A DNA stretch of 64,000 nucleotides from Ornithodoros turicata (Eukaryota; Arthropoda; Arachnida; Ixodida; Argasidae). Below, piece after piece: positions 10,807-20,445 of this stretch. The notes beneath the pieces are model-generated. The model saw nothing but the letters and a program-made list of their open reading frames with translations. It was not told where the DNA came from and ran no database searches. How positions within the stretch are numbered: the first letter of the stretch is position 1; each line of letters starts with the position of its first letter. The position numbers and the translations under genes were made by a program. The stretch covers positions 7,167,187 through 7,231,186 of the forward strand of contig NC_088206.1 of assembly GCF_037126465.1 (NCBI RefSeq). The letters are read 5' to 3'.

Positions 10807-10997
10807 CAACATGTCAAGCAGGCTTTCCTGTACTACTCTTCTTTCCTTGGCATTTCACAGCCACGATGTCATTTTTTCTTTTTTTAGTGTGTTTTAGCGC
10901 AGTGAAGTAACTGTGGCTATGAGCAGCGTACAGACGTTGACAGATGGAGAAAGGACAGCAGGAAGGAGTGTGTGTGTGTGTGTCGGGGGGGGGGGAG

Positions 10998-11170
10998 TTA
11001 GTGTGCGTCCTAGGCCAACTTCAGGGTGACTGTACCAATATTCATTTGGAAAGTCTGTCGGGAAACTGAGGAGCAACCCCAAACAACACAGCCAGTGCCG
11101 GGATTCGAATCACATGACCTCCCAGCATCTCGCCGTGGAAGGTGATCATACTATCTGCTACGGAACGTGA
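10998..11170 (-). mobile_element. tRNA-derived SINE (copy B)
   Basis: This is the duplicate of the SINE at 6844-7016, with the same B-box-like region and body. It was carried by the segmental duplication rather than inserted independently. Confidence 0.55.
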
Positions 11171-11171
11171 G

Positions 11172-11227
11172 CCGGTCTTGCCCCGCCGGTCTTGTCCCGC
11201 CGGTCTTGCCCCGCCGGTCTTGCCCCG
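11172..11227. repeat. Minisatellite, 14-bp unit x4
   Basis: Four copies of ccggtcttgccccg, the second reading ccggtcttgtcccg. The copy A array has three. Confidence 0.9.
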
Positions 11228-11240
11228 TGTGAACGCCGGC

Positions 11241-12407
11241 TAACGTCCAGTTTACATTTGCGAAGCAGTCAAGCCACTGATTCCGGTAGCCAGTTCAACT
11301 TCATTGTGACCACATACCAATTTCTTTCTTTTTTTTTTCTTTATCGTATCACCATCACCATCCGGACAAAACTTGCTGATTACGTTTCATCGTATCTCGA
11401 TTACCTTTATCACGGTCGCACACCCTCGTGAGTTCCACCAAGACGTGGCAGTTCATGCTTATGTCACCTGGATGCAAACATGCCGTTCGTTTTTTTTTGT
11501 TTTTTTTTGTTTTTTTTGCATCTCAAAAACTACAACACTCTGGTGGATGAAATTATGCATTTGCCATCTACATGCAACTGGTCGAACACAACTCTAATCT
11601 CAAAATGAGGCGACAGCTTCAGACCCGTCTCCCGGCACAGTATTCGCGCAGAGATAAAGACGAATGCCTCCAGCAACCGAGCAGAGATCGGAACTGGAGC
11701 TGAATCTGAACCGAAAAACCGCTAAAAAAACTGTTGTTTTTGTATTGAACCGAACCGGAATTGAACTAAACGGAAGTAAATCTCGGACGGTTACCAGTTC
11801 GCAGAACGGTTCAGGTGGGATGTTTGCTTCGACAAGACAGTCGCCGTTTCTCAGCCGATTCAGCAAGCCAGTTTCTTTTGCAAACCATACAGAGGACTTT
11901 CAATGCTTCTACCATGTTTTCAAAAATCTTATTTCGAGAAAACTCAAGTGCAATTCCAATCCCTGCAACCGAGGCAGTATTATAATCCAGATCCGCTTGC
12001 ACCTTGCACAAGCTCCGTGCTCACATGCTTGCTCTGAGGCATAGAATGCCATTATATTAGACGCGAACTTCCAGTGGTCAGGTGATGCCAACCCCCATTT
12101 CTGCACCGCAAATGAAAGAATGTCCAACCATGGAACCAGTTTTTTGCGTAACTCGTAACACTATATGGCTTTCTTAAGCTGAAGTTCACTGGTAATCCAT
12201 GAACACAGAGAACAAGCTAGTTTGTACCTTCTCTTGCAAAACACACCCTCAATACTTGGTAATTGGAATACTTGGACACAGATGGATAAAGCTTGAACAG
12301 ATGGAGCCTAGCCCTCTATTTGAGCATTTCTTGTCTCAGGCTCAACAAAATGCTGCCACTTTTAATCTATGGCCCCCAAAATATTTAGTGCACCTATACT
12401 CTGCATC
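11241..12407. other. 3' flank of ZNFX1, no confident gene
   Basis: T-rich runs lie near 11330 and 11500. Several overlapping short frames on both strands match no known domain. On the reverse strand an ATTAAA (12361-12366) lies about 40 bp after the ZNFX1 stop and could serve as a poly(A) signal. If ZNFX1 splices onward, its remaining exon or exons should lie in or beyond this stretch; I could not identify one. Confidence 0.3.
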
Positions 12408-15400
12408 TCACCTGAAATTGAACGTAATTCGGCATCCGCATAGTGGGCACCTAGCACTGTGCTTTTTCTTCGTCTGGGTAAAGGCCTCAGCAAGCATTCT
12501 CTCTGGCACAGAATGGCCACAGTCCATGAGCACGACAAACCGGGCTTCCCTTTCCTTGGTGAGATGCCAGTATTGGGCCCTGTTGCACACTCTGCACAGA
12601 CTAGGACAGGGTTCACCGCAGAAGCCTAGGCAACGGTGCCCGCACGGAAGTTTCTTTGGACAAGGTATGTCCTCCGAAGTTCTAGTGCAAGGCTCAGAGC
12701 ACAAGGCACTGCACTTAGCATGGCCACAATTCCAGAGACAAGGCATAGGACACGGAGGGCACGGATGTCCGCAGGGCTTCCTGCACCTTCCATGGCCACA
12801 AACAGTCTTGCACGGTCTTTCACAGATTGTACACGGCTGTGAGCAGATTCCTTTGCACGTGTGTCCACACGGAAGTCTCTGACTGCACGGAACATCGCAG
12901 CTGTGAGGCTCACAGCACTTCTTCATGCATTGGTGTCCACAGTCCAGGCGCTTTTTGCAAATCTCTATACATGGGACGTGCCCATTGTTGCCCAGGTCAA
13001 AGCATGTCCGGCAGCTTGCAGCACAATTGTGGCCACACGAGAGTTTTGCATTGCAACGTTTGTAGCAGTGATTTCGCGGCGCCTTGCCATCACGCAGCGC
13101 GTGACATTGAGCCATAAGCCTGTGTCCAGATGTGCAGCTTGTTGGAACACTCTTTCTGCAAGTAAGCCTCTCTCCCATTTCTTGAACATACGCCATCATC
13201 TCGTCTGGCTTATCCTTGAGAGAAGTGATCTTCGTGTGCACGTGACAAGAAACCACTTTTTGGTGGCCACATGGTAACGTTGCTGTTACTTGGATTTCAC
13301 AACGTTCGGCGCCACAACTTTCATGGCACAGGAGAGAACACGTGTGTCCACAGGGAAGCTTTTTGGTGCACGGTAGTTTACAAGGTGCCTCCAAATAGTA
13401 AGCAAGTCGTGTCTGGTAGCATGCCAGAGACAATTTATGTCCACACTCACGTTCCATTTCCTTTAATTCTATGCACCAATCACTGCATGGTTCACCACAC
13501 TCATTATGGCAGTGATGACCGCAAGCTAGCACTTTCGTGCAGTTTGCCTCACACCAGTAGTATGCTGTCATCGCACAAGGCACTTCTTGGTCATGCCCAT
13601 ATTCACAGGTCTTTCTGACAGGCACAACACACCATTCAGTGCAATAATAGTCTCTACACATACTATTGCAACGATGGCCACATGGTAGCAGCCGATCACA
13701 TGGAAGAGAGCACCTTGGGTACCTAGTTAATTCGTGGCAAGGGATCTCGCAAGTGTGACCACATTTCTCAATCTGGGTGCTCACGAGCACATCACACAGC
13801 CCGCATATTTCAAAACAGGCACGTTTGCAAGTATGACCATTTCTACATTTTCTCTCGCATTTCTTTTTACAGACAACTCCTGCATGCTCTGTGTTATAGC
13901 CATGGCAAGGCAGCCCACAAGAATGGCCACACTCAAGCCGTGTTTTGCAGGGTCTGTCGCAACCACCCTCGGGGACATTTAAAAAGTCTTTCGCACTTCG
14001 AACGAGTGTGGCAGTATCGGGATGGTTTGGGCACCGTAGCTTCAGCTCATTACCGATGGCATTTTGGCATTTCAGTTCTTTCACGATGTTTTTCCAAACT
14101 TGGCTCGACTCCCCAATGATGTCGAAGTTCCCCGTGCAGTACACACCCTTTCGTGCTCTCGACAGTGAAACGCAAATGCGATTGGGAATCTTAATGAAGC
14201 CAACTTTCTTCTCCGGGTTCGATCGGACGAAAGACAAAAGGATGATGTCGTTCTCTTCCCCCTGAAAATTGTCCACGCATGTAATGTAAACAGTCTTGCA
14301 CTTCTTGGTTGCTGCGAGGTCGCGCATGAGGAACATCTGCCCTTTGTAAGTGGTCAGAATGGTGATTTCTGTTGGGTCATAACCCTGATTGAGCAGGTAG
14401 TCCGCTAATCCTAAGACCAGTTCCGCTTCGTGGCGGTTGGAGTGGCTCTTTGTGTCTAGTCTGTCTTCGTTGATGGTGTGGTTGATAAAAAACATGTTTC
14501 CATCAATACCACGAATGTCTTCGAAGGACTTCACATGCGCCGAGCTGTCGAGGTTATCGTAAAAGTTTGGAACGAGTAACTTCACAAAGTTCGGTCTCAT
14601 TCTGTGTTGAACCTGTAGCTGATGGCATATTGTTCCATTATCAATCATTCTTTCAAAAAGAGACACTTCCATCTTGTACCTAACAGAGAGCTCATAGACT
14701 GAATTTGATGGCCTCAACTGCTTATGGTCGCCAATGAGGATCAGGTGCTTTGTTGCAGGTGCCAAGCTGGTGGCTATGTGAGCTTCCAGTACTTCTGCGG
14801 CTTCTTCAACGATCACAACAGTTGGCTGAAGCTGCCTAACTAACTCTCGATGCTTGGCAGCACCTGTTGTAGTCATGCCCACTAGAAACACACCCTCCAA
14901 GCAATCAAGGTCATCCGTAACAGAGTCCTGAGATGCAGTTTTTTTCTCCTTTTTCAGAACTGCTTTGTCCATAGTGATCTTCATTTGAATGTCTTCAATA
15001 GCCTTTGATGCCCAGTACCTGTAGAGCCGCCAGCGTTCTCGGAAAGACAAGCACCAGACATTCATGACATAGTAGTCATCCTTGACAGCGTCGGGGTTTG
15101 AGACTAACTTGTAGCCATACTGGCACCATGCTTGTTCTAGGGCATCTGGATGTTCATCTTCTATCCCGGCCAGTGCACCACTGATGTCTGCAGAATACAA
15201 ACGGTCATCATCCTCCCGGCAATGCTTGGAAATGTCTTGCATGTCAAAATTATCCTCCTCGACTACCTCCTTTGGTTCAATAATTCGGTCTGCAAAGCCT
15301 TTGAAGAACTCTTCTCGCAACGCTGCGAGTTCCAGCCAGTCGCTAAAGTTGTAGGAAGCTGGATAACACCACTGCTCAAAGCTTCTCAGGACGTCTGCGG

Positions 15401-17156
15401 ACATGTACGCTTCCAGATCTTGAATCGTGCAGCGGACTGCATATATGTCTGACATCCGTTGTGACAGGAAGTTAAGACAAGTCTGTGTTCTCCGGCAGGT
15501 TTCTCTAAGGACCCGACCTCCAAATAACCTGCGTCTGTTGGTTAGGGTGTATCTTTCCAGAGGTTCGCTGCTGCAGCGGCCCCCAACCCGAGCTATACTT
15601 TTTGTAGTTTTAAGGACGTGTTCAAGAAACTGATCGAGAGCATGGTTCGTGTAACACACAACAAGAATGGGAAGCCCTTTCCCCCTCCAGACTGAAATGT
15701 TGCGTAGGAGAACTTCCACAATCTTGAGCCCTACGTAGGTCTTGCCTGTTCCTGGTGGACCTTGAATCACGGAAAATTCTTTCAGCAACGAGGATTTCAC
15801 TGCATCAAGCTGCGATGGATCAAGCTCTAAATCTTTGAGTGTCAGCCATTTGTCTTCATTCAGAACATTAATGACGTTTTCAGGGTGACTACATGTGCAG
15901 AGGGGACTTAGGTCAAACTTTGTTTCATCCTTTAAATACGCCGGGGCATTTGTGGTGGAAGAAGCCTTCACGATGTAATCGTAGAAAGGCAGAGAAGATA
16001 TGGTCTTCAGCGCTTCCAGGTTATGCTTGTAGGCTTCAAAGTAGGCTTGCGTCTCTAACATGGTGTAAGCTTCGCAAGCAACGGTCTCCACAAAAAGTTC
16101 ATCAAACACTACAGTGAGTGTTCCCTTTTTCAAACACTCTGGATTCCTGTGAACGACGGTTGCAAAATGAACAGTCTCGAAGCCGTCATTGGACAGAATG
16201 AGCAGAGTACCGTTCATGAAGCGTTTTGTTCTCTCCCAAGCTACCTTTCGAAAGCGAGCAGGATCAAAGTAGACAGGATGGATGATCGCTGCAGCTGTAA
16301 CTCGCGCCTCACCCACGTGTGCATCCTTGTACACGTTCATGTTTTCGATGCGAGTGCACCGCATTCCCGTCTCAAGGAACTTTTGCAGGCCCTCACGCAA
16401 TGGTCTTACGAAATCCTCTCTAAGGAGCCTGTACTGGACGTCCAGGTAGTGGTCCAAGTCTCTGTAAGCACCACGCACCAAGTTGGGTCTCAAGAACGGT
16501 TTCCCGGCGGACAGCAGCTCAGATGCCGTCGGTACAATCGGGGTGTCTCTGAAATCGCCTTGAGGCTGTGAGACGTGCGCTCGCTCTTGTGCCACCATCG
16601 TTCGTGCGTGAGATTCCGCAAGAAACATGTTCTTTGCTTCTTCTAGTTTTGAAAGTCCAACTCCGACATCCTCTGGAGGATCTGACACTTCCTGAAGTGT
16701 AGTCCATAACTTCATAATTGACGGCACTAGAATGACCAGTCTATCCGACGTTGTTGCTGGAAGACAGGAGTGCAAATGTTGCAAAAGCTGCACCAGATTA
16801 CGGAGGACATCCACCACATCTGAACTGGGGGTCTCTCGTATGTTGCATGTGTGGTGTGCCAGCAGAGCGGTTAATCCCATGATCATGAAACTATCAGAGA
16901 ATGCTACTGCGCTTGCAAGTTCCAGTGCTTGTGGAGCAACCGTAGGTGATGTACAGACGTTCGCCAGGAGACGAACAGCCACCCGAGTGGCATCGTGATC
17001 GTGTCCGCTCGACTCAAGGAAATCACCGAAGTGGAATTCATGACCTAGTAGGCTTTCAAGTGCCAAGTCTTCAGGCTGCTGAAGGAGTGCCTGAAGTTTG
17101 TCAACCCAGGACTCAGTTGTTGTTCCAGTTTTTTGAATTTTCCGAGCACATTTCAT
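12408..17156 (-). CDS. ZNFX1: ZNFX1-type RNA helicase with NFX1 zinc fingers
   Basis: A single open frame of 1582 codons from the ATG at 17154-17156. A longer reading would need a GTG start upstream, and a possible acceptor (tttccatacag) lies just before the ATG, so a non-coding 5' exon is likely. The N-terminal helices (about 15-160) suit the ARM-like fold of ZNFX1. The block YLDVQYRLLREDFVRPLREG (about 230-250) is characteristic of the family. SF1/UPF1-like helicase motifs follow: GPPGTGKT at 466-473, EEAA at 784-787, GDHKQLRPS, and FQGEE at 964-968 with SRARKG after it. From about 1065 to 1560 there are repeated Cys/His NFX1-type fingers, then a C-terminal CxxC (CPLC). ZNFX1 binds RNA: in mammals it senses viral dsRNA at mitochondria, and in nematodes it acts in small-RNA inheritance. 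At 1582 aa it is shorter than human ZNFX1 (1918 aa). The last codons overlap a perfect donor (TTCAG/GTGAGA), so the C-terminus may continue in another exon. Confidence 0.93.
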   Translation of the reverse strand: MKCARKIQKTGTTTESWVDKLQALLQQPEDLALESLLGHEFHFGDFLESSGHDHDATRVAVRLLANVCTSPTVAPQALELASAVAFSDSFMIMGLTALLAHHTCNIRETPSSDVVDVLRNLVQLLQHLHSCLPATTSDRLVILVPSIMKLWTTLQEVSDPPEDVGVGLSKLEEAKNMFLAESHARTMVAQERAHVSQPQGDFRDTPIVPTASELLSAGKPFLRPNLVRGAYRDLDHYLDVQYRLLREDFVRPLREGLQKFLETGMRCTRIENMNVYKDAHVGEARVTAAAIIHPVYFDPARFRKVAWERTKRFMNGTLLILSNDGFETVHFATVVHRNPECLKKGTLTVVFDELFVETVACEAYTMLETQAYFEAYKHNLEALKTISSLPFYDYIVKASSTTNAPAYLKDETKFDLSPLCTCSHPENVINVLNEDKWLTLKDLELDPSQLDAVKSSLLKEFSVIQGPPGTGKTYVGLKIVEVLLRNISVWRGKGLPILVVCYTNHALDQFLEHVLKTTKSIARVGGRCSSEPLERYTLTNRRRLFGGRVLRETCRRTQTCLNFLSQRMSDIYAVRCTIQDLEAYMSADVLRSFEQWCYPASYNFSDWLELAALREEFFKGFADRIIEPKEVVEEDNFDMQDISKHCREDDDRLYSADISGALAGIEDEHPDALEQAWCQYGYKLVSNPDAVKDDYYVMNVWCLSFRERWRLYRYWASKAIEDIQMKITMDKAVLKKEKKTASQDSVTDDLDCLEGVFLVGMTTTGAAKHRELVRQLQPTVVIVEEAAEVLEAHIATSLAPATKHLILIGDHKQLRPSNSVYELSVRYKMEVSLFERMIDNGTICHQLQVQHRMRPNFVKLLVPNFYDNLDSSAHVKSFEDIRGIDGNMFFINHTINEDRLDTKSHSNRHEAELVLGLADYLLNQGYDPTEITILTTYKGQMFLMRDLAATKKCKTVYITCVDNFQGEENDIILLSFVRSNPEKKVGFIKIPNRICVSLSRARKGVYCTGNFDIIGESSQVWKNIVKELKCQNAIGNELKLRCPNHPDTATLVRSAKDFLNVPEGGCDRPCKTRLECGHSCGLPCHGYNTEHAGVVCKKKCERKCRNGHTCKRACFEICGLCDVLVSTQIEKCGHTCEIPCHELTRYPRCSLPCDRLLPCGHRCNSMCRDYYCTEWCVVPVRKTCEYGHDQEVPCAMTAYYWCEANCTKVLACGHHCHNECGEPCSDWCIELKEMERECGHKLSLACYQTRLAYYLEAPCKLPCTKKLPCGHTCSLLCHESCGAERCEIQVTATLPCGHQKVVSCHVHTKITSLKDKPDEMMAYVQEMGERLTCRKSVPTSCTSGHRLMAQCHALRDGKAPRNHCYKRCNAKLSCGHNCAASCRTCFDLGNNGHVPCIEICKKRLDCGHQCMKKCCEPHSCDVPCSQRLPCGHTCKGICSQPCTICERPCKTVCGHGRCRKPCGHPCPPCPMPCLWNCGHAKCSALCSEPCTRTSEDIPCPKKLPCGHRCLGFCGEPCPSLCRVCNRAQYWHLTKEREARFVVLMDCGHSVPERMLAEAFTQTKKKHSARCPLCGCRITFNFR

Positions 17157-17212
17157 GTTGCTGTATGTACCTGTATGGAAACATGCCACATTTACTGTTA
17201 TGCACTAATTAC

Positions 17213-17950
17213 CAGTGTTGGGGGGATAGCTCGTTACTGTAACTAAGCTACTTTTTTCGGTAGCTTTTAACTTAACTCGCTGTTTTTGAGATCCAGTAAC
17301 TTCTTGAGGAACTCGTTCCTTTTTTTATAGGTAACTTCGTCAAAGTAACTGGGGCAAAGTTCCAAACTACTTTTTTGTTTGATTCTCGCCTACAAACATC
17401 GCTCTCTAGTGAGATAACAGCCACGTGCAGGCCAGTCGTATGTACACGGTGCGTCTGACCCCCTTGTTGTTAAGCGGTGAACACTGCAAATTCTGTTCTG
17501 TCCGCAGAGTAGGAGGTTCAGGTGACACTCATCATGGTGACACAGTGTATTCATAATGACAGAGGGCACTGTGTAGCTGGATTAAAAATTGGCGCAATTC
17601 TACAACATGTGCATAGAGGACAAATCATGGAACCTAATTTCAATGCCTGCTTTGTGCTCCGTTCAACAGCCTTATTACAAGATCAAAATCATCAAACATC
17701 CCTTCCTAAAGAAGCACATAATGGTAGGCTTCTTTCGTCGCATAAAATATTGGTATATATATATATATATTTTTTTTTTTTGTATATCAAAGCTATTATG
17801 AAACATTTTGCGCCGCCTGTTATGAGATCAATATCTGAATTAATTATAGAAAGGTCAATAACTAAAATGTGTGTATTAAGCAGCGAGTAACTTGAAAGTA
17901 ACTCGTTACTTTGTTAATAACTTAGTTACATTTTTTGCACAGTAACTGAT
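17213..17950. mobile_element. TAACTCGTTACT-family MITE (possible hAT type)
   Basis: The left end begins accagtgttggggggatagc, followed by tcgttactgtaactaagcta. The right part (17885-17935) carries the inverted form (gtaactcgttactttgttaa, then cttagttaca). The right terminus and target duplication are not clear. The interior includes a (TA)n run at 17755 and no coding potential. Related fragments occur around 48460-48560 and 54430-54540. Confidence 0.5.
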
Positions 17951-18200
17951 AACAAGTTCCTTTTGTGGAATAACTTCCTCGTCTGCTAATTACATTGCAA
18001 CATTTCAAGGTACTCCAACGAATATTGCAAATGGAAGAGAATGCTTTATATGAACATAAAAGAGGTGGTGTGTAGGGTGGGGGTGCCCGCTTGCCCCCCT
18101 GGAAGCACTTTGCCCCCCTTGGGGAAAATCCGTATATAAATGTAATAAAAATCATAAGGGTGGCCAGACCTCCCTGCCTTGTCTTTTATTCTGCCTGTAT

Positions 18201-18800
18201 TCAGCGAGAGAAATGACACAAAAAATTATTAACGACACCACCAGTAACGACACCAATGCCTGGTGTCCGCAGTGTAAATTTTCTTCCCCATAAATACAAA
18301 TGCCATCTTTCGCAGGCCCACACAGCGGCTAGAGCCTCACGTTCGGGTGCGGAGTACTTCCGTTCTGCTGCTGATAAAGTTCTAGATGCAAAAGCAACTG
18401 TATTAGTGTCATCTCCGTCCACCTGCTGTAACACTGCTCCTAGTCCTTGTCCTGAAGCATCCGTAGCTACTACAACTGGTAACCTGGGGTTGAAGACTGA
18501 TAGCGTAGGCTTCGACGACAGGATCTTCTTTATCCTGGTGAAGCTCCGTTCTGCTGCTTCATGCCACGCGAATGCAGACTTTCCTCGCAGAATTCTTCTG
18601 AGCGGTTCCGCTTCGTCCGCGAAATGTTGGATAAACTTGGCGTAAAAGCCGACAAGTCCCAGGAACGAACGCAATGACGAAAGGTCTTTAGGTGCAGGTA
18701 GCCGCAACACAGCATCAACGCTTGATTGCAATGGTAGAATTCCTTGAGCATCAACCAAGTGTCCAACAAATGAAAGTTCTGTTCAGTGCAATCTACAGAA
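18201..18800 (-). pseudogene. Ty3/gypsy retrotransposon relic: RT thumb and RNase H
   Basis: The reverse-strand frame reads GHLVDAQGI-type sequence, then the RT/RNase H linker SLRSFLGLVGFYAKFI and the RNase H opening VVVATDASGQGLGAVLQQ, then FASRTLSAAERKYSAPEREA and ALAAVWACERWHLYLWGRKF. These are signatures of Ty3/gypsy pol. The upstream RT palm (YxDD) is missing, the start is frameshifted near 18760, and the end runs into unrelated sequence after GRKFTL. No integrase is present. A gag relic on the same strand at 20233-20445 could be the 5' part of the same broken element. Confidence 0.85.
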
Positions 18801-18968
18801 CGTAAAAAAGAACGCCGCCGAAGCCCATGGGGCACCCAGAACTGATGTAAATTCGTCCATATTTTATGTGCTCACAGTATATTTACGTTTATTCATTTTG
18901 CATCTAGGTGGGAAGAAGAAGACACCGCGACAGCGAAGACTTCTCCGAGTCGGATGTTTCAGATTCTG

Positions 18969-19845
18969 GGCCGTATTCCCAAACCACCCGCAACTTCGCC
19001 CTAAGGGCGCCCGTAGCCCAGGGACCCTTGAGGGCGAACATCCCCTCAGAGCAGCATGCGTTTCTCAAACGTAAACGTGCACGCGCTCAGCGAAGGGCGG
19101 CCATCGGGAGGCTCGAAGGGGATTCGGCATTCGGCACGATTCCTCGTAGAACGAAGCAGAAGCGCATGCGCACGGCCGCGCTTCATTTCCGCTTCCGATG
19201 GCTGTCGTCTGCTACTTTGGTACCTGCTGGCGTTTGTCTTGCAAACTTTATATCAGTATTGTGTTCAGATGTTGTATAACTGTTGGGTATTGCGAATATG
19301 AATTGTACCCATCTCATCATCGTCTCTTTATGTGTGTATGTGTCTTGCGCTAAAATGACAAGATTGTAACAATCACTGGATGGGCGGACAAGGGAAGCCA
19401 CGATTGTCCAAGCCCCTCTTGATGTTGAGACGTTGGTATAATGCACAGACGAGTTCGATAAGCAGTATCTTTCTTTGAATTCATATTCGTCGTACCGCTC
19501 AAGATGGTTATTCCCATTCCCGAATTCGTCGCACTGTCGGCATAAAACCGTTATGGAATCGCTCGACGCAATCCATGAATGAAATCGCACATGTCCTCCA
19601 TGTTTGTTTCGATGCGACCGTCCCTCAGGGAGCGTACAGGGAGCTCGCGAGCTTGCTTGGCTGGCGCGCGTCCTTTGGGCGCCCCTTGCAGATACGGGCG
19701 CTTTGGGAAACGAAATTCTCCTCCCTCAGGGCCGGCGCTTACATAGGGAGCCCTCAGGGTTGTTTGGGAATACGGGGGGAAATTCTCCTCCCTCAGGGCC
19801 GGCGCTTACATAGGGAGCCCTCAGGGTTGTTTGGGAATACGGGGC
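18969..19845. mobile_element. DNA element with GCCGTATTCCCAAAC inverted ends
   Basis: The left end ggccgtattcccaaaccacc is mirrored by gtttgggaatacggggc at the right. The right terminal 67 bp is present twice in tandem (19712-19778 and 19779-19845), each ending at a terminal-repeat copy. There is no transposase frame. It sits between the pol and gag relics of the gypsy element, so it may have inserted into it. Confidence 0.55.
19712..19845. repeat. Tandem duplication, 67-bp unit x2
   Basis: Two near-perfect copies of a unit beginning gaaattctcctccctcaggg and ending tttgggaatacgggg. The unit duplicates the right terminus of the surrounding TIR element. Confidence 0.9.
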
Positions 19846-20097
19846 TGAATGTATTGTGTCAGCTGCTGAAGTAAAGAAGGCTAATGAACAGGCAGCACAT
19901 ACTGGCAGCAGCTTTGTGAAAATAAGAGGAAATATCACATCTTCCTTCCTGGCTTCTGTACATATTCCAGGCTAGCAGCACAGGCTGGCTCTCCTGCAGA
20001 GCCACAACAGCAGTTCAGAATAGAAACTGATGCTGAAACCTGGCTCGGCTTCAATAAACTACTTGCAGGTGTGTTCCGAAGGAACCTCGGAATCGAT

Positions 20098-20237
20098 TCC
20101 TGGTTCCATAACCACCTTGCAAGTGGATCCATTTCAAAACGGAAACGTGTTTCTAGCTGGGATTCATTCCTAGCTGGAAATACATTCCAAGCTAGCAATC
20201 AATTCCTGGTTCCATAACCGACTTGCAAGCGGATCCA
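20098..20237. repeat. Direct repeat about 35 bp, spaced 104 bp
   Basis: A 35-bp phrase starting tcctggttccataaccacct and ending at the tggatcca region near 20132 recurs with two changes at 20202-20236. The spacer is rich in cctagctgg and ttccaagctag variants. The origin is unknown. Confidence 0.6.
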
Positions 20238-20445
20238 CTTAGGGAATTTTTTCACCTGGGGCCCTTCGGTCCCAAGCGAGTGCAGCTGGCTTTTTATGTT
20301 GCTCCGCTGGAAGGTCCCGAGCTCCTGAAGCACATAGGAACAGTTCAAAACGGCGTCGCCACTGCCCCCAAGGAATGTCTGGCTCGCCTGGTTTCTCCAG
20401 AAACACCGGTGGCGGAGCCAGTCCAGCAACCCTAGTAGCACATAT
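20233..20445 (-). pseudogene. Gypsy-type gag N-terminal relic
   Basis: The reverse strand reads APPPVFLEKPGEPDIPWGQW then RRRFELFLCASGA. This has the proline-rich opening and the PGEP-x-PW-x-x-W pattern found at the start of many arthropod and cnidarian Ty3/gypsy gag proteins. The expected next block (LHSLGTEGPQV) is present but in another frame, so one frameshift separates them. The relic stops at 20233. It has the same strand and right order to be the 5' part of the pol relic at 18201-18800. Confidence 0.6.

Larger units (their letters stand above)
7262..11240. repeat. Tandem segmental duplication, copy B
   Basis: This is the second copy of the unit at 3894-7072. It is longer because it carries a 759-bp hAT MITE (7624-8382) and a 159-bp foldback insertion (10648-10806), each flanked by a target duplication that is single in copy A. 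It lacks the pogo-type MITE of copy A. Confidence 0.9.

Noticed and set aside
12199..12882. Forward-strand 227-codon open frame
   Set aside because: It is antisense to the Cys-rich 3' part of ZNFX1, whose codon bias leaves the opposite strand open.
5960..17156. Direct splicing of the ZNFX1 donor at its stop codon to the unknown exon at 6456
   Set aside because: The donor leaves phase 2 and the exon needs phase 1; joining gives a stop after a few codons.
17157..17189. Upstream extension of ZNFX1 by 11 codons from a GTG
   Set aside because: GTG is not an expected start in an animal nuclear gene, and a likely splice acceptor lies inside this stretch; the ATG at 17156 is preferred.
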